DNA of 64,000 nt from an uncultured Alphaproteobacteria bacterium (GCA_934255405.1 CAKQNT010000009.1:1-64000); one strand, 5' to 3'. Shown: positions 19,395 through 28,560, counted from the first letter of the stretch. Notes: generated from the letters alone by a model not told the origin. A program made the numbers and translations.

Positions 19395-21320
19395 ATGGTT
19401 GCGATTAAATTGCCTGATGGCAGTGTAATGAATATGGAAAGCGGTGTCAGCGGTTTTGACATTGCCGAAAAAATTAGTCCGAGCCTTGCAAAAGCGGCTC
19501 TTGCAGTTAAAGTTAACAACAAATTGCAGGATTTGACTACCCCTATCACTACCGACGCAACCGTGACTATCATCACCGGCAAGGATAAGGAAGGTCTGGA
19601 TATTCTGCGCCACTCCTGCTCTCATGTTATGGCAGAGGCGGTTAAAGAATTGTGGAAAGATGTTCAAGTAACAATCGGTCCGGCTATTGAAAACGGATTT
19701 TATTATGACTTCTCTCGCAAAGAACCTTTTACCACAGAAGACTTTGCCAAAATTGAAGCTAAAATGCACGAGATTGTAAAACGTGACGAGAAAATTGTTC
19801 GCAAAGTTTTGCCGCGTAGTGAGGCTATCAAATTCTTCAAGAATATCGGCGAGAACTATAAAGCCGAAATCATTGAGGATTTGCCGGAATCAGAGACCAT
19901 CTCTCTGTATGAGCAGGGTAATTTTACTGATTTGTGCCGCGGTCCTCATGTGCCGTCTACCGGAAAAATCGGCGATGCCTTCAAACTGACAAAAGTTGCC
20001 GGAGCTTATTGGCGCGGTGACTCCAGCAAGGAAATGTTGCAACGTATTTATGCAACGGCTTGGGCCAACAAAAAAGATTTGGACGAGTATCTACAAATGT
20101 TGGAGGAAGCCGCCAAGCGCGACCACCGCAAACTTGGCAGAGAAATGGACTTGTTCCACTTTGAACCGGAATATGCTCCGGGTGCCGTGTTCTGGCATGA
20201 CAAAGGATATAAAGTATATCGCAAACTGATTGAGTATATGCGCAAACGTCAGGAAAACAACGGATATATTGAGGTATCCACTCCGCGAGTTATGGATCGC
20301 TGTTTGTGGGAGACCTCTGGTCACTGGGAAAAATATGGCGCGCACAACTACTCAGGCCAGACAGAAGATAAAAAATGGTTCTGCATCAAACCGATGAACT
20401 GCCCCGGCGGATTGTTGGTTTATAAACAGGGTATCCGCTCTTATCGTGATTTGCCGTTGCGTATGGCAGAGTTCGGTAAGGTTAACCGTTATGAGGCATC
20501 CGGCTCATTGATGGGGTTGATGCGCGTGCGCGAATTTACTCAAGACGATGCGCATATCTTCTGCACTCCGGAACAAATGGAAGATGAGTGCATTACCACG
20601 TTGAAGCTGATTTTTGATATTTACAAGGACTTTGGTTTTGACAAGGTTAAGATTTATTTGTCAACTCGTCCGGAAAAGCGCATTGGCTCTGATGAAATTT
20701 GGGATTTGTGCGAGCAGTCTTTGGCAAAAGCCCTGAGCAAGCACGGATATGAGTTTGAAATCAATGAAGGCGAAGGCGCTTTTTATGGTCCGAAGTTAGA
20801 ATTCATCCTCAAAGATGCAATCGGACGCGAATGGCAATGCGGCACAATTCAGGTGGATATGAACTTGCCGCAGAGATTTGACATCAGCTATATTGGCGAA
20901 GATGGCGAAAAACATCAACCGGTTATGCTGCACCGAGCTTTGTTTGGCTCAATTGAGCGTTTCTTGGGAATCTTGATTGAAAACCATGCCGGTAAATTAC
21001 CTTTGTGGCTCTCTCCGGAACAAGTTGTGGTTTGCCCGATTGTCAGCGACATGGATGACTATGCCGAAGAAGTTGCCGCTAAACTGCGTGTCGCCGGATT
21101 GTATGCCAAAACTGACACCCGCAATGAGAAAATCACTTATAAAATTCGTGAACACTCAGTTGCTAAGATTCCGGTAATCGCTGTTGTCGGCGCCAAGGAA
21201 AAAGAAAACGGCACAGTTACGGTTCGCCGTTTGGGTTCTGAGAAGCAAGAGGTTATGAAGCTTGATGACTTTATTGCCGCTTTGGTAGAAGAAGCCAAAA
21301 TGCCGAGCCAGAATAAATAA
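19395..21320 (+). CDS. thrS: Threonyl-tRNA synthetase
   Basis: This essential class II synthetase charges tRNA-Thr. The 641-residue protein has the full domain order: TGS (1-60, VAIKLPDGSVMNMESGVSG), the editing domain with the HSCSHVMAEAV zinc/His motif (about 73-83), the catalytic core with the motif 2 region RYEASGSLMGLMRVREF, and the C-terminal anticodon domain (LPLWLSPEQVVVCPI onward). Zinc ligands of the active site are in MNCPGG, DDAHIF and MLHRALFG. An AAGGAATA site precedes the ATG. A terminator ends the unit at about 21368. Confidence 0.98.
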   Translation: MVAIKLPDGSVMNMESGVSGFDIAEKISPSLAKAALAVKVNNKLQDLTTPITTDATVTIITGKDKEGLDILRHSCSHVMAEAVKELWKDVQVTIGPAIENGFYYDFSRKEPFTTEDFAKIEAKMHEIVKRDEKIVRKVLPRSEAIKFFKNIGENYKAEIIEDLPESETISLYEQGNFTDLCRGPHVPSTGKIGDAFKLTKVAGAYWRGDSSKEMLQRIYATAWANKKDLDEYLQMLEEAAKRDHRKLGREMDLFHFEPEYAPGAVFWHDKGYKVYRKLIEYMRKRQENNGYIEVSTPRVMDRCLWETSGHWEKYGAHNYSGQTEDKKWFCIKPMNCPGGLLVYKQGIRSYRDLPLRMAEFGKVNRYEASGSLMGLMRVREFTQDDAHIFCTPEQMEDECITTLKLIFDIYKDFGFDKVKIYLSTRPEKRIGSDEIWDLCEQSLAKALSKHGYEFEINEGEGAFYGPKLEFILKDAIGREWQCGTIQVDMNLPQRFDISYIGEDGEKHQPVMLHRALFGSIERFLGILIENHAGKLPLWLSPEQVVVCPIVSDMDDYAEEVAAKLRVAGLYAKTDTRNEKITYKIREHSVAKIPVIAVVGAKEKENGTVTVRRLGSEKQEVMKLDDFIAALVEEAKMPSQNK

Positions 21321-21340
21321 CTGTAATTATTGCAGCATAA

Positions 21341-21368
21341 AGCCGCTCTCAACAGGGCGGCTTTTTTG
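21341..21368 (+). terminator. Intrinsic terminator after thrS
   Basis: AGCCGCTCT and AGGGCGGCT pair across a CAAC loop and are followed by a run of seven T. It stops the glycosyltransferase-thrS unit. Confidence 0.85.
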
Positions 21369-21424
21369 TTTATTACAAATAAAGAATCATCTTGCCTTTT
21401 TGCGGTTTTGCTCATAAAGTGAAT

Positions 21425-21624
21425 CCGTACCCGATGAGGTACGGAGACTACAAAATCTCCATACAAAGAGCGGTGCCGATATAGCACCGTCATCAAATTA
21501 TATCCCCGACTTTGGTCGGGGAGCTTTCAGCGTATGTTCAGGGCTTGCCTAAAGGCTGAAAGGATCATCTCTCTTTGTATGATTTTTGTACTCCCCGGCC
21601 ACCTTATTTTCAGGTGGCTTTTTC
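21425..21624 (+). ncRNA. Candidate structured RNA or 5' regulatory leader (unclassified)
   Basis: The gap between thrS and the lipoprotein gene at 21651 folds densely. CCGTACC/GGTACGG forms a hairpin (21425-21444). An 11-bp perfect long-range helix pairs 21460-21470 (CATACAAAGAG) with 21571-21581. It encloses three hairpins: CGGTGC/GCACCG (21471-21489), CCCCGAC/GTCGGGG with a TTTG loop (21504-21521) and CTTTCAGC/GCTGAAAG (21524-21562). A terminator-like stem GCCACCT/AGGTGGC with a T-run follows at 21598-21624, just before the GGAG site of the lipoprotein. The pattern fits either a stand-alone small RNA or an attenuating leader. It was not matched to a known family. The strand is inferred from terminator polarity. 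Confidence 0.6.
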
Positions 21625-21650
21625 ATTATGAAATAAGGAGAAATAAAATC

Positions 21651-22055
21651 ATGCGCAAATTATATCTGCTGTTGTTGGCGGCAATACTAACCGCCTGCAC
21701 AACCATAACCAAGCAAGAACAAGATACTTTGCATATTTTGCAAGCCAATGGAATAACCGTTGACAAACCAATCGGCAATTTTGAACGCCCTGCCAATCCG
21801 GCAGGCGCCGCGGCTCTGAATCTACTTCCGGGAGGCGGTGATTTTTATTTGGCATCAGGCAATGCCGGCGACAGTTCATATTGGCTATATGGATTTTTGA
21901 ACTTGTTAACATGGCCGTTTTCTATTATTTGGGGCGTGCCGGAGGCGGCGATAGATGCAGGAACAATAAACAAGCGCGAGCTGGTCTACTATTACCAGTT
22001 TAACCCGATGGGTAAGAAAGAATTGGCCAAGGCCAACATATCTTTGACCAATTAA
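21651..22055 (+). CDS. Hypothetical lipoprotein
   Basis: The 134-residue protein begins MRKLYLLLLAAILTACTT; the lipobox LTAC predicts a lipidated Cys16. The mature part contains a Gly/Ala/Pro-rich segment and a hydrophobic stretch (YWLYGFLNLLTWPFSIIWGV) that could insert in or lie on a membrane. Family not recognised, although similar small lipoproteins occur in proteobacteria. The start at 21651 is fixed by AAGGAG 10 bases upstream; a longer in-frame extension would read through the structured RNA and is rejected. Its expression may depend on the terminator-like stem at 21598-21624. Confidence 0.8.
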   Translation: MRKLYLLLLAAILTACTTITKQEQDTLHILQANGITVDKPIGNFERPANPAGAAALNLLPGGGDFYLASGNAGDSSYWLYGFLNLLTWPFSIIWGVPEAAIDAGTINKRELVYYYQFNPMGKKELAKANISLTN

Positions 22056-22060
22056 GCCAC

Positions 22061-22087
22061 AAAAAAGCCGCCTAAAAGGCGGCTTTA
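22061..22087. terminator. Bidirectional terminator between lipoprotein and mlaC
   Basis: AAAGCCGCCT and AGGCGGCTTT pair across an AAA loop, with A/T runs outside. It serves the two convergent genes. Confidence 0.8.
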
Positions 22088-22104
22088 GCAACCTGAGCAG
22101 AGGT

Positions 22105-22704
22105 TTATTTAATCTTGCTCTTGAGGTTGGCGATCAGAGCATCTACGCCGCCTTTGTTGTTTTTGATAAAAGCGGTGTATTCATTGCGGGCGGTAATGGC
22201 CAGACTGACGTTTTCAATAATGATATCAACAACCTTATACTGTCCATTTTTTTCACGCACGCGCCAAACAACTTTGGCCGGCTCGCCCTGCTCCATCGGC
22301 ACTACAGAATTAACAAACACCTGTCCGGTGGAGTTAGAAGGAGCGGTTCCTTTGAAAATGAACTGTTTGCCCTTAAACTCATCAAAGCGTTTTGACCAGG
22401 TGCTGACATTGAGCTGACGATACACTTTGATAAACTCTTTGCGCTGATCGGCGGTAGCGGTGCGCCAGTTGCGCCCCAACACAAACTGTCCGATAAAATC
22501 CAAATCCAACGCCTCATTAAACAGCTTGGCAAAACGCTTGTCTTTTTCTGCCTGCGGCACATTGGCATTGATTATTTGCTCAATACCTTCAGCGGTTACA
22601 TTTTTAACAAAATTTTCAGCTTTAGCGGCATCTACTTCAGCCTGAGCACTACCGGCAAAAAGCAACATTGCAACAAACAAAATTTTTAACAAATTTTTGA
22701 TCAT
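22105..22704 (-). CDS. mlaC: Phospholipid shuttle protein MlaC family
   Basis: MlaC carries phospholipids through the periplasm between the outer-membrane MlaA complex and the inner-membrane MlaFEDB importer. The 199-residue protein has a signal peptide ending at SAQA (residues 1-22). Family features follow: LDLDFIGQFVLGRNWRTATADQRKEF and the YKVVDIIIENVSLAITARNEY ending, seen here in shorter blocks along residues 68-185. It starts 23 bases downstream of mlaA, so the pair forms an operon. The MlaFEDB genes are not in this window. Confidence 0.9.
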   Translation of the reverse strand: MIKNLLKILFVAMLLFAGSAQAEVDAAKAENFVKNVTAEGIEQIINANVPQAEKDKRFAKLFNEALDLDFIGQFVLGRNWRTATADQRKEFIKVYRQLNVSTWSKRFDEFKGKQFIFKGTAPSNSTGQVFVNSVVPMEQGEPAKVVWRVREKNGQYKVVDIIIENVSLAITARNEYTAFIKNNKGGVDALIANLKSKIK

Positions 22705-22727
22705 ATTAGTCTGGCTCCTGTTAGGGG

Positions 22728-23495
22728 TTATTCTTCTTCGACATCAAAGTCAAAGTCATAGGCTGCAGCCTCCGGCGCATTGGCAAAGCGGCATTTCAGC
22801 TTGCTCTGGTTTTGACGATAAGCCGAACGCATGGTTGAATAAAAATCAACCGAATTATGCTTTAGGTCTTTATACAATCCCTCGTAATTTTCGGCAACAG
22901 AAATATATTTGACCGCATTGTAGGAATAGCTGATTTTGTCATGAACATTGGCATCATTTCTGGTTGCCCAATATACAGGGTCTGCCACCGCATCAACCAA
23001 AGTTCCGGTTATGCCGCGGGGAGTGCTGGCGCCAATAAACGGCACAACCACATACGGTCCTTCGGTCACGCACCAGCTGGCCAATGTCTCGTTAAACGAA
23101 GTCTGCGACGGTTTAAGATTCCACCCCTGAGCAACATCATACATACCGCCCAAGCCCATGGTGGTATTGAGTGCAAAGCGCCCCAAGTTTGTCAGCGAAT
23201 CGGCAAACTCCAGTTGCAACAAATGGTTGGCGGCAGAAACCGGCTCTTTGAGGTTGGCAACAAAGGTTCTGACACGTTCACGCACGCTGGGAGTGGTTAT
23301 TTTGCGATATCCTTTGGCAATCGGGAACATAACGTGTTCATAGAATCCGTCATTAAAAGCAAAAATCTTGCGATTTGCGCTCTCATAAGGATCAAATGTT
23401 GCTTCGGGACGTTGGAGCTGACCGTTGAAAGCGCATGCAGAAGTAAGCGCAATTGCAGACACGGCAACTAAGTTTTTTAGCGATTTAATGGACAC
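22728..23495 (-). CDS. mlaA: Outer-membrane lipoprotein MlaA (VacJ)
   Basis: MlaA removes misplaced phospholipids from the outer leaflet. From a GTG start (23495-23493), preceded by GAGG, the protein has 255 residues. It starts with a lipoprotein signal ending TSAC, then FDPYESANRKIFAFNDGFYEH, which is the MlaA signature (read it as the DPYESxNRxxxxFN motif). Further family segments are RFALNTTMGLGGMYDVA and GPYVVVPFIGASTPRG. A longer in-frame start at 23549 lacks a ribosome site. The acidic end FDFDVEEE is unremarkable. mlaC follows directly. Confidence 0.92.
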   Translation of the reverse strand: MSIKSLKNLVAVSAIALTSACAFNGQLQRPEATFDPYESANRKIFAFNDGFYEHVMFPIAKGYRKITTPSVRERVRTFVANLKEPVSAANHLLQLEFADSLTNLGRFALNTTMGLGGMYDVAQGWNLKPSQTSFNETLASWCVTEGPYVVVPFIGASTPRGITGTLVDAVADPVYWATRNDANVHDKISYSYNAVKYISVAENYEGLYKDLKHNSVDFYSTMRSAYRQNQSKLKCRFANAPEAAAYDFDFDVEEE

Positions 23496-23683
23496 TGCGG
23501 CCTCTTTTCTATTATTTATCCTAGCGCTAATATAGCATTTTATTTGCATAAATCAATAAATTTTCAGCCGTTTTCTGCAGATGATTTTTTTTGTTACAAT
23601 GCGGAAATTTTTTGTGTTTTGCCATTGCCGACAAAGCGACTTAAGATGTGGCTCAGTTGAAACTTGTATGAGGATATGAAACT

Positions 23684-24844
23684 ATGACTAACAAACCTGC
23701 AAAACCGATTATGTTGTTTGACTGCAAAACATCTCAGAACATTATCGGACGCAATAATTTTTTGGATGCTTTCGGCAAAATCTTGGATCATGGCGCATAT
23801 TGTCAGGGACCGGAAACCAGAGAATTAGATGAAAAATTGGCCGCATACGCCGGCACTAAGTATTGCTCAACCTGCGGTTCCGGCACCGATGCGCTGACTT
23901 TGGCGCTGATGGCTTGGGATGTTAAACCCGGCGATGCCGTGTTTGTTTCGTCTTTCACATTTGTCGCATCTGCAGAGGCTCCGGTTTTGTTGGGCGCAAC
24001 CCCGATTTTTGTAGACTCCGATCCCAATACCTTCAATATGGATCCCAAAGATTTGCAGCGCGCTATTGATGAAGTTAAAAAAGAAGGCAAACTCAAGCTT
24101 AAGGCGGTTATTGCGGTTGATATCTTCGGTTCTCCGTGCGATTATGATGAAATTAGTAAAATTGCCCACAATAACGGAATGAAAGTGCTTTCTGACTCAT
24201 GTCAATCTTTTGGTTCGGTATACAACGGCAAGCACGCCGGCTCTATCGCCGATATGACCGCCACATCATTCTACCCGACTAAACCTCTGGGTTGCTATGG
24301 TGACGGCGGCGCGGTATTCACCAACAGCAATGAAGAAAATGAACTGGTTAAATCCTGCCGCGTTCACGGTATGAGCCCTGCAGATCATTATGACAACGTT
24401 CGTTTAGGCATGACCGGTCGCATGAACTCTTTTCAGGGTGCGGTTTTGTTGCTCAAACTGACTGTTTTTGATCAGGAACTTAAGGATCGAGCTCGCGTAG
24501 CCAACCGCTATGACAATGAGTTGGACAGCTACTTCGGCAAACAAAAAATCCTGCCTAACTGCAAATCTGCATACGCTCTGTACACCATTCATTGCGAAGA
24601 TCGCGATGAGTTGATGGCATACCTCAAAGAAAATGGTATTCCGTGCGGCGCATATTATCCACGTCCGGTTAACACTCAGACAGCTTATGCAAAATGGAAC
24701 AACCGTTCTTTGCCGGTTTGTGAGAAACTTTCTAAAACCGTTCTGTCTATCCCGATGACTCCGTATCTGGACAACGAGGATTTGGACTATGTCATTAAGA
24801 CAATGAACGAATTTGCTGCTAAAAAGGCTAAAAAAGCTGCCTAA
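23684..24844 (+). CDS. DegT/DnrJ/EryC1/StrS sugar aminotransferase
   Basis: This PLP-dependent enzyme converts keto-sugar nucleotides to amino sugars for surface polysaccharides. The 386-residue protein shows GSGTDALTLAL (about 65-75, phosphate binding), the cofactor Asp in VDIFGSPCD and SDSCQSFG, and the Schiff-base Lys200 in SFYPTKPLGCYGDGG. It resembles WbpE-type UDP-2-acetamido-3-keto-sugar aminotransferases, but the exact substrate is inferred only. It stands alone between mlaA and the terminator at 24873. An AGGATATGAAACT region precedes the ATG. Confidence 0.9.
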   Translation: MTNKPAKPIMLFDCKTSQNIIGRNNFLDAFGKILDHGAYCQGPETRELDEKLAAYAGTKYCSTCGSGTDALTLALMAWDVKPGDAVFVSSFTFVASAEAPVLLGATPIFVDSDPNTFNMDPKDLQRAIDEVKKEGKLKLKAVIAVDIFGSPCDYDEISKIAHNNGMKVLSDSCQSFGSVYNGKHAGSIADMTATSFYPTKPLGCYGDGGAVFTNSNEENELVKSCRVHGMSPADHYDNVRLGMTGRMNSFQGAVLLLKLTVFDQELKDRARVANRYDNELDSYFGKQKILPNCKSAYALYTIHCEDRDELMAYLKENGIPCGAYYPRPVNTQTAYAKWNNRSLPVCEKLSKTVLSIPMTPYLDNEDLDYVIKTMNEFAAKKAKKAA

Positions 24845-24872
24845 TAAGGTCTGCTAATAAACCTCAAACAAG

Positions 24873-24917
24873 AACAGCCCCGGTGGCACGTTGGTGTCGC
24901 TCGGGCTGTTTCTTTAT
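24873..24917 (+). terminator. Terminator after the DegT-family gene
   Basis: AACAGCCC (24873-24880) pairs with GGGCTGTT (24903-24910). A partly paired inner segment with GGCAC/GTGTC lies between, and a T-rich tract follows. Confidence 0.75.
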
Positions 24918-24918
24918 A

Positions 24919-25536
24919 TCAGGGCTGCCAATTGTTGTTGCCGACATACCATAAATAAAACGAGGCAATCGTGGCATAAGGATGATAAACTGAACTAAGA
25001 TGCAAAAAATCTTTTTTGCTAAGCTTATCTATTTTGTACAACAATTCCATACCTTTGCGAATGCCAAAGTCATTGTAGCTGATAACATCTGATCGCGATA
25101 GTGAAAATATCAGCAACATCTCTGCCGTCCAGCGCCCTACTCCGGGCAAAGCGGTTAATTGGGCAATAATTTCCTCATCGGACAATTTATCCAGAGCGGC
25201 AAAATTTATAGTGCCGTCAATTGCCGCTGCCACAGCAGATTGAATATAGCGCACTTTGTTTTGGCTTAGTCCGCAGGCAGCCAGAGAATCGGCAGAGATC
25301 TTTTGTAATGCCTGCGGAGTGACTTTGCCTCTGCACAAACCCTCTACCCGAGCGCGAATGGTGTCTGCCGCTTTGCCGGAAATCTGTTGCGATATAATGG
25401 AAGATATCAATGAAGCAAAGATATCGGGATTAAGTCGGCGTTCTATTTTGCCTACAGCCGCAATCACCGCGGCTAATTTCGGGTCTGCCGCCGAAAGATA
25501 ATCTAATTCTTTTTGCCCATAGGGAAAGTTGCACAT
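24919..25536 (-). CDS. DNA-3-methyladenine glycosylase II (AlkA-type, HhH-GPD)
   Basis: This base-excision enzyme removes alkylated bases. The 205-residue protein carries the helix-hairpin-helix motif LPGVGRWTAEMLL (about 130-142) and the conserved Asp156 in SYNDFGIRKG, the catalytic aspartate of the HhH-GPD superfamily. SLISSIISQQISGKAA (about 42-57) is the usual substrate-side helix. No iron-sulfur cysteine cluster is seen, which argues against endonuclease III or MutY. It is a stand-alone gene convergent with the DegT-family gene. Confidence 0.92.
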   Translation of the reverse strand: MCNFPYGQKELDYLSAADPKLAAVIAAVGKIERRLNPDIFASLISSIISQQISGKAADTIRARVEGLCRGKVTPQALQKISADSLAACGLSQNKVRYIQSAVAAAIDGTINFAALDKLSDEEIIAQLTALPGVGRWTAEMLLIFSLSRSDVISYNDFGIRKGMELLYKIDKLSKKDFLHLSSVYHPYATIASFYLWYVGNNNWQP

Positions 25537-25648
25537 TGCCTTATCCTTTCTGATTTTTAATACAGATAAAACAAATTTTAGCGAGAAACAACCATTTATT
25601 AAAACATTAGAGTTATAGTGTTGTTACATTTAATAAAGGAGAAAAGAA

Positions 25649-25813
25649 ATGAAAGCATTGGTTTATCTGGTGATACTGGCAGGATTGGCCTATGGCGGTA
25701 AATATCTTTATGATCAGGGATATTTTGACTCGTTTATGGAAAGTTTCAGCAACACGGCCGAACGCACCGGCGATTTTGTAACCGATAAAGCGGTCAAAGA
25801 AGCCAATTATTAA
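25649..25813 (+). CDS. Small membrane-anchored protein, 54 residues
   Basis: This short gene begins MKALVYLVILAGLAYGG, a single N-terminal membrane helix or uncleaved signal. A polar tail of about 35 residues (NTAERTGDFVTDKAVKEANY at the end) could be amphipathic. A good AAAGGAG site lies 6 bases upstream of the ATG, and the stop is clean. No family recognised. It resembles the many small YtxH-like or single-span proteins of proteobacteria. Confidence 0.65.
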   Translation: MKALVYLVILAGLAYGGKYLYDQGYFDSFMESFSNTAERTGDFVTDKAVKEANY

Positions 25814-25909
25814 ACCGGTCAGATAACATTAATAAAAAAATATCCTTAAATGCAATTTTTAACTGGACAAGCTCAAAAATATGCATTATAAGACTTTTCG
25901 TTATCTGAT

Positions 25910-25985
<76 letters not shown>

Positions 25986-25993
25986 TTTCAAAT

Positions 25994-26020
25994 AAGTGCC
26001 TTTTTATAGGCACTTTTTTT
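25994..26020 (+). terminator. Terminator after tRNA-Phe
   Basis: AAGTGCC/GGCACTT (25994-26000 and 26009-26015) with an 8-base loop and a run of T. Confidence 0.85.
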
Positions 26021-26145
26021 GTGCTCTTGCCAATCAGACTTCTCTTGCGCTCGTCTTCTTGGGGACGGGCCTCGCTTTGGAACCTAATTTCGCTGCGGCT
26101 CCTCTTTCTCGCCTTGCTCAATAAGGTTTTCAAAGATGTTTGGGA

Positions 26146-27363
26146 TTATCGCATTTTTGAGCCCATCGCTTTGAGTTTCATTATTTTGAGCTCTTTTTCA
26201 GTTATTGGTTTTTCGCCACCTTCTTTTCTACCTTTTTTCCTGAGCCATCGATGCACGGCCTTGCGATTTTTTGGATTTTGAAAGTTGCGTGCAATCACTT
26301 CCTTATTGGCAACTTCTATTGCGATTTTTCGTTGACGCTCTTGAGTATTGAAATTCTTTAGCTGTTGCAATTCTTCAACTTTTTGACGTGCTTCCAACTT
26401 CGCTTTTTCAGATTCAAGATTTTTGGCATAAGAAACTAATTCATCGTCTTCATTAAAAAAGATTAACTGATCAGGATATTGTTGTGATACCTGTTTCATC
26501 GCTGATTTCCGAGTTATTCCGATACCGCGCAATTCATTTATTTTATCATAAATCATTCTTTTATCTTTTATATTGGGAATAAAATATACCGGAATATCCC
26601 AACCTCCCTGATTTCTGGGAGATGTCATATCTATAATGGAAAAAGGTCCCTCTACCTGAAGAATTTTTGCTTTTGCAGCGGATTCATATTCATTGGTAAA
26701 TGTGCCGTCAAGAGCCACGTTGGGCTTAAATGTATCTTTATCTACTTCATAGCGATATGACAAAGCCTGCTTATCAAGAAATTCTGTCGGCTGGCAACCG
26801 CTAATCAAGGCTGCCTTTTCATCCATAAATATACTTACTTTCTCACCATTTTTTTGCGATACAGAACTAGGTTTGATAACATATTGAGATTCTTTCTCTG
26901 AAGAAGCATAGCATAGAGGTTTATTTATTTTTTCTGATATGGCATTCCCTATTTTTTGGGGGTGCGGGGCTATAAAATCACCAATTTCAATTGGCGGTAT
27001 CTGGCTGAAATGATACAAATGCTGGGTGTTATCCATAATTTCCTGACAACGTTTTTCTCTTAATTCTTCCAGATGCCGCATATAATGGGGAAAGTAATCT
27101 TCTCCTACTATTAATTTGAGGAGATTATCTCTGGCGGCTTCGTGCTCTCTCAGAAATTCCAAGATAGGCTTGTTGGTTGTATTGGTGTGAAATTTGTCGT
27201 TTGCGGACGTAACCTTAGAAAACAGATATTGCCCAAAAGTTTGATTGGAAAAAAATGATGTGAAATTTGGAGATTGTTTAGACAAATACAAGCTTTTCTC
27301 TTCAAAATTCAGTTTTTGAAGATCTTCTGCAATTTGTTGAAGGCTTGGCTCATATTCTTTCAT
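26146..27363 (-). CDS. Unrecognised 405-residue protein with basic coiled-coil end
   Basis: No family was recognised and no signal peptide or membrane helix is seen. Residues 1-280 look globular and mixed, with aromatic segments such as SQIPPIEIGDFIAPHPQK and GGWDIPVYFIPNIKDKR. Residues about 315-405 are rich in K, E, R and Q with coiled-coil character, ending in a strongly basic patch (RKAVHRWLRKKGRKEGG). The gene is convergent with tRNA-Phe and its terminator. Its lower GC than the housekeeping genes and its place next to a tRNA suggest accessory cargo. It resembles in style, but not visibly in sequence, the orphan proteins at 31.3-36.4 kb. Confidence 0.7.
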   Translation of the reverse strand: MKEYEPSLQQIAEDLQKLNFEEKSLYLSKQSPNFTSFFSNQTFGQYLFSKVTSANDKFHTNTTNKPILEFLREHEAARDNLLKLIVGEDYFPHYMRHLEELREKRCQEIMDNTQHLYHFSQIPPIEIGDFIAPHPQKIGNAISEKINKPLCYASSEKESQYVIKPSSVSQKNGEKVSIFMDEKAALISGCQPTEFLDKQALSYRYEVDKDTFKPNVALDGTFTNEYESAAKAKILQVEGPFSIIDMTSPRNQGGWDIPVYFIPNIKDKRMIYDKINELRGIGITRKSAMKQVSQQYPDQLIFFNEDDELVSYAKNLESEKAKLEARQKVEELQQLKNFNTQERQRKIAIEVANKEVIARNFQNPKNRKAVHRWLRKKGRKEGGEKPITEKELKIMKLKAMGSKMR

Positions 27364-27494
27364 ATTCTTCCCCTTTTTTTGATATTATCACAAAAACTGA
27401 ATATTGTACAGCATTCCATTGGGGCAATAAGACAATATGCGCATCAAAACACGCCGACATGGTTTTGTTGTTTTAAGATTATTGAGATATTTTG

Positions 27495-27534
27495 CAAAAA
27501 AAGCGGCCTCTTATTGAAATTAAGAAGCCGCTTT
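27495..27534 (-). terminator. Terminator of the lipoprotein gene at 27538
   Basis: A 13-bp imperfect stem joins 27501-27513 and 27521-27533 (AAGCGGC/GCCGCTT core) across a short loop, with a T-run on the minus strand. Confidence 0.8.
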
Positions 27535-27537
27535 TGA

Positions 27538-27921
27538 TCACTCGTATATAACGTTGACCTTTATCTTGCGTCTATCGGTCTCGATAGACTCAAGACTCCA
27601 GGTCTTGATTTTATCGCCCTTGGGGACGAAGATAGAGAACATACGAGAGAAGTCATTGAAAATGACATCCACGTTTCTGCTCTCTTTGCAGAGAACTTGA
27701 ACATCAGTTATCTTCTCGCCCTTTCTGACGTAGACGTTAACTGTGTCATCACCCTCGTGAAGCACAATGATTTCATACTTCTGTATGGAATCGTTGTAAG
27801 CTCGCGCTTCATTGAGATGTTTTATCGAAAGCTCCTCAAGCTTTCGTAAATCTCTGCTCTCTCGCTGATTGCATGAACATATACACATGCAAAGAGCAAT
27901 GAAAAATAAAATCTGTTTCAT
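27538..27921 (-). CDS. Hypothetical lipoprotein
   Basis: The 127-residue protein starts MKQILFFIALCMCICSCNQ, a short lipoprotein signal with several cysteines and a probable lipidated Cys17. A charged helical segment follows (about 20-45), then a beta-rich part with GDDTVNVYVRKGEKITDV and SIFVPKGDKIKTW. No family recognised. A terminator follows the stop directly, and it appears monocistronic. Confidence 0.65.
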   Translation of the reverse strand: MKQILFFIALCMCICSCNQRESRDLRKLEELSIKHLNEARAYNDSIQKYEIIVLHEGDDTVNVYVRKGEKITDVQVLCKESRNVDVIFNDFSRMFSIFVPKGDKIKTWSLESIETDRRKIKVNVIYE

Positions 27922-28113
27922 TTTGTGTTTTTTTAATATGTAAATAATGTGTTCTTGTGTGAGTTATAGCATATTTTGATTAATAAAACAATCATTAATA
28001 TTATCAAATCGCAAAATATCGAAATTTGCTTACTAATCAGACCGGCATAAAACTTTAAGATGTTTCGGACAAATATAACCCCTCATATTGCAGAGGCTTG
28101 AGACAAAGTAAAC

Positions 28114-28560
28114 TTACTCCACCGGAATTTGAGGAGTGAGAGCGGCAGCTGAGGTATAATTTTTGTTAGGCAGCCAGGTTTGATTTCTGCCCAAAAAAGC
28201 TATTTTTCCTCTGACAATCAGATTATCTCCATCGCGCCACATTTCACAGCCATAAACTTTTCCTTTGGCCGGATCCAAAATCTCTCCGCCGCTATATTTA
28301 TCTCCATCTTTTTGCAGATTCCAAGCAATATCCAAACCTATAATTTTGGGAGCACCTGCAATTTTGGCTGTAGCATCTTTATTCTTGAAGAGCTCAATCA
28401 CACGTGCATAATATTTACCATCGTATTCATAAACCCGAACCACGCTTTTTTGAGTATTTGTTTCATCATCAATAGTAGTCCAATATCCCTCAATCGGTTC
28501 TGCGGCAACAGCTAATTTGCTGAAAAATAAAACTGATAACAAAACAATTATTTTCTTCAT
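28114..28560 (-). CDS. DUF2147 secreted protein
   Basis: The 148-residue protein has a Sec signal (KKIIVLLSVLFFSKLAVAA, cleavage after AVAA near residue 20). DUF2147 hallmarks follow: IEGYWTTIDDET at the mature N-terminus, VVRVYEYDGKYYARV, the IIGLDIAWNLQKDGD strand and the GGEILDPAKGKVYGCEMW core. The family is a small periplasmic beta-barrel-like domain of unknown function. It is monocistronic. Confidence 0.85.
   Translation of the reverse strand: MKKIIVLLSVLFFSKLAVAAEPIEGYWTTIDDETNTQKSVVRVYEYDGKYYARVIELFKNKDATAKIAGAPKIIGLDIAWNLQKDGDKYSGGEILDPAKGKVYGCEMWRDGDNLIVRGKIAFLGRNQTWLPNKNYTSAAALTPQIPVE

Noticed and set aside
26062..26070. GGGGACGGG near 26.06 kb as an inverted copy of the tRNA-Phe T-arm
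   Set aside because: Only nine bases match, in inverted orientation and without the tRNA 3' end. This is too short to argue for an insertion like those at tRNA-Pro and tRNA-Glu.
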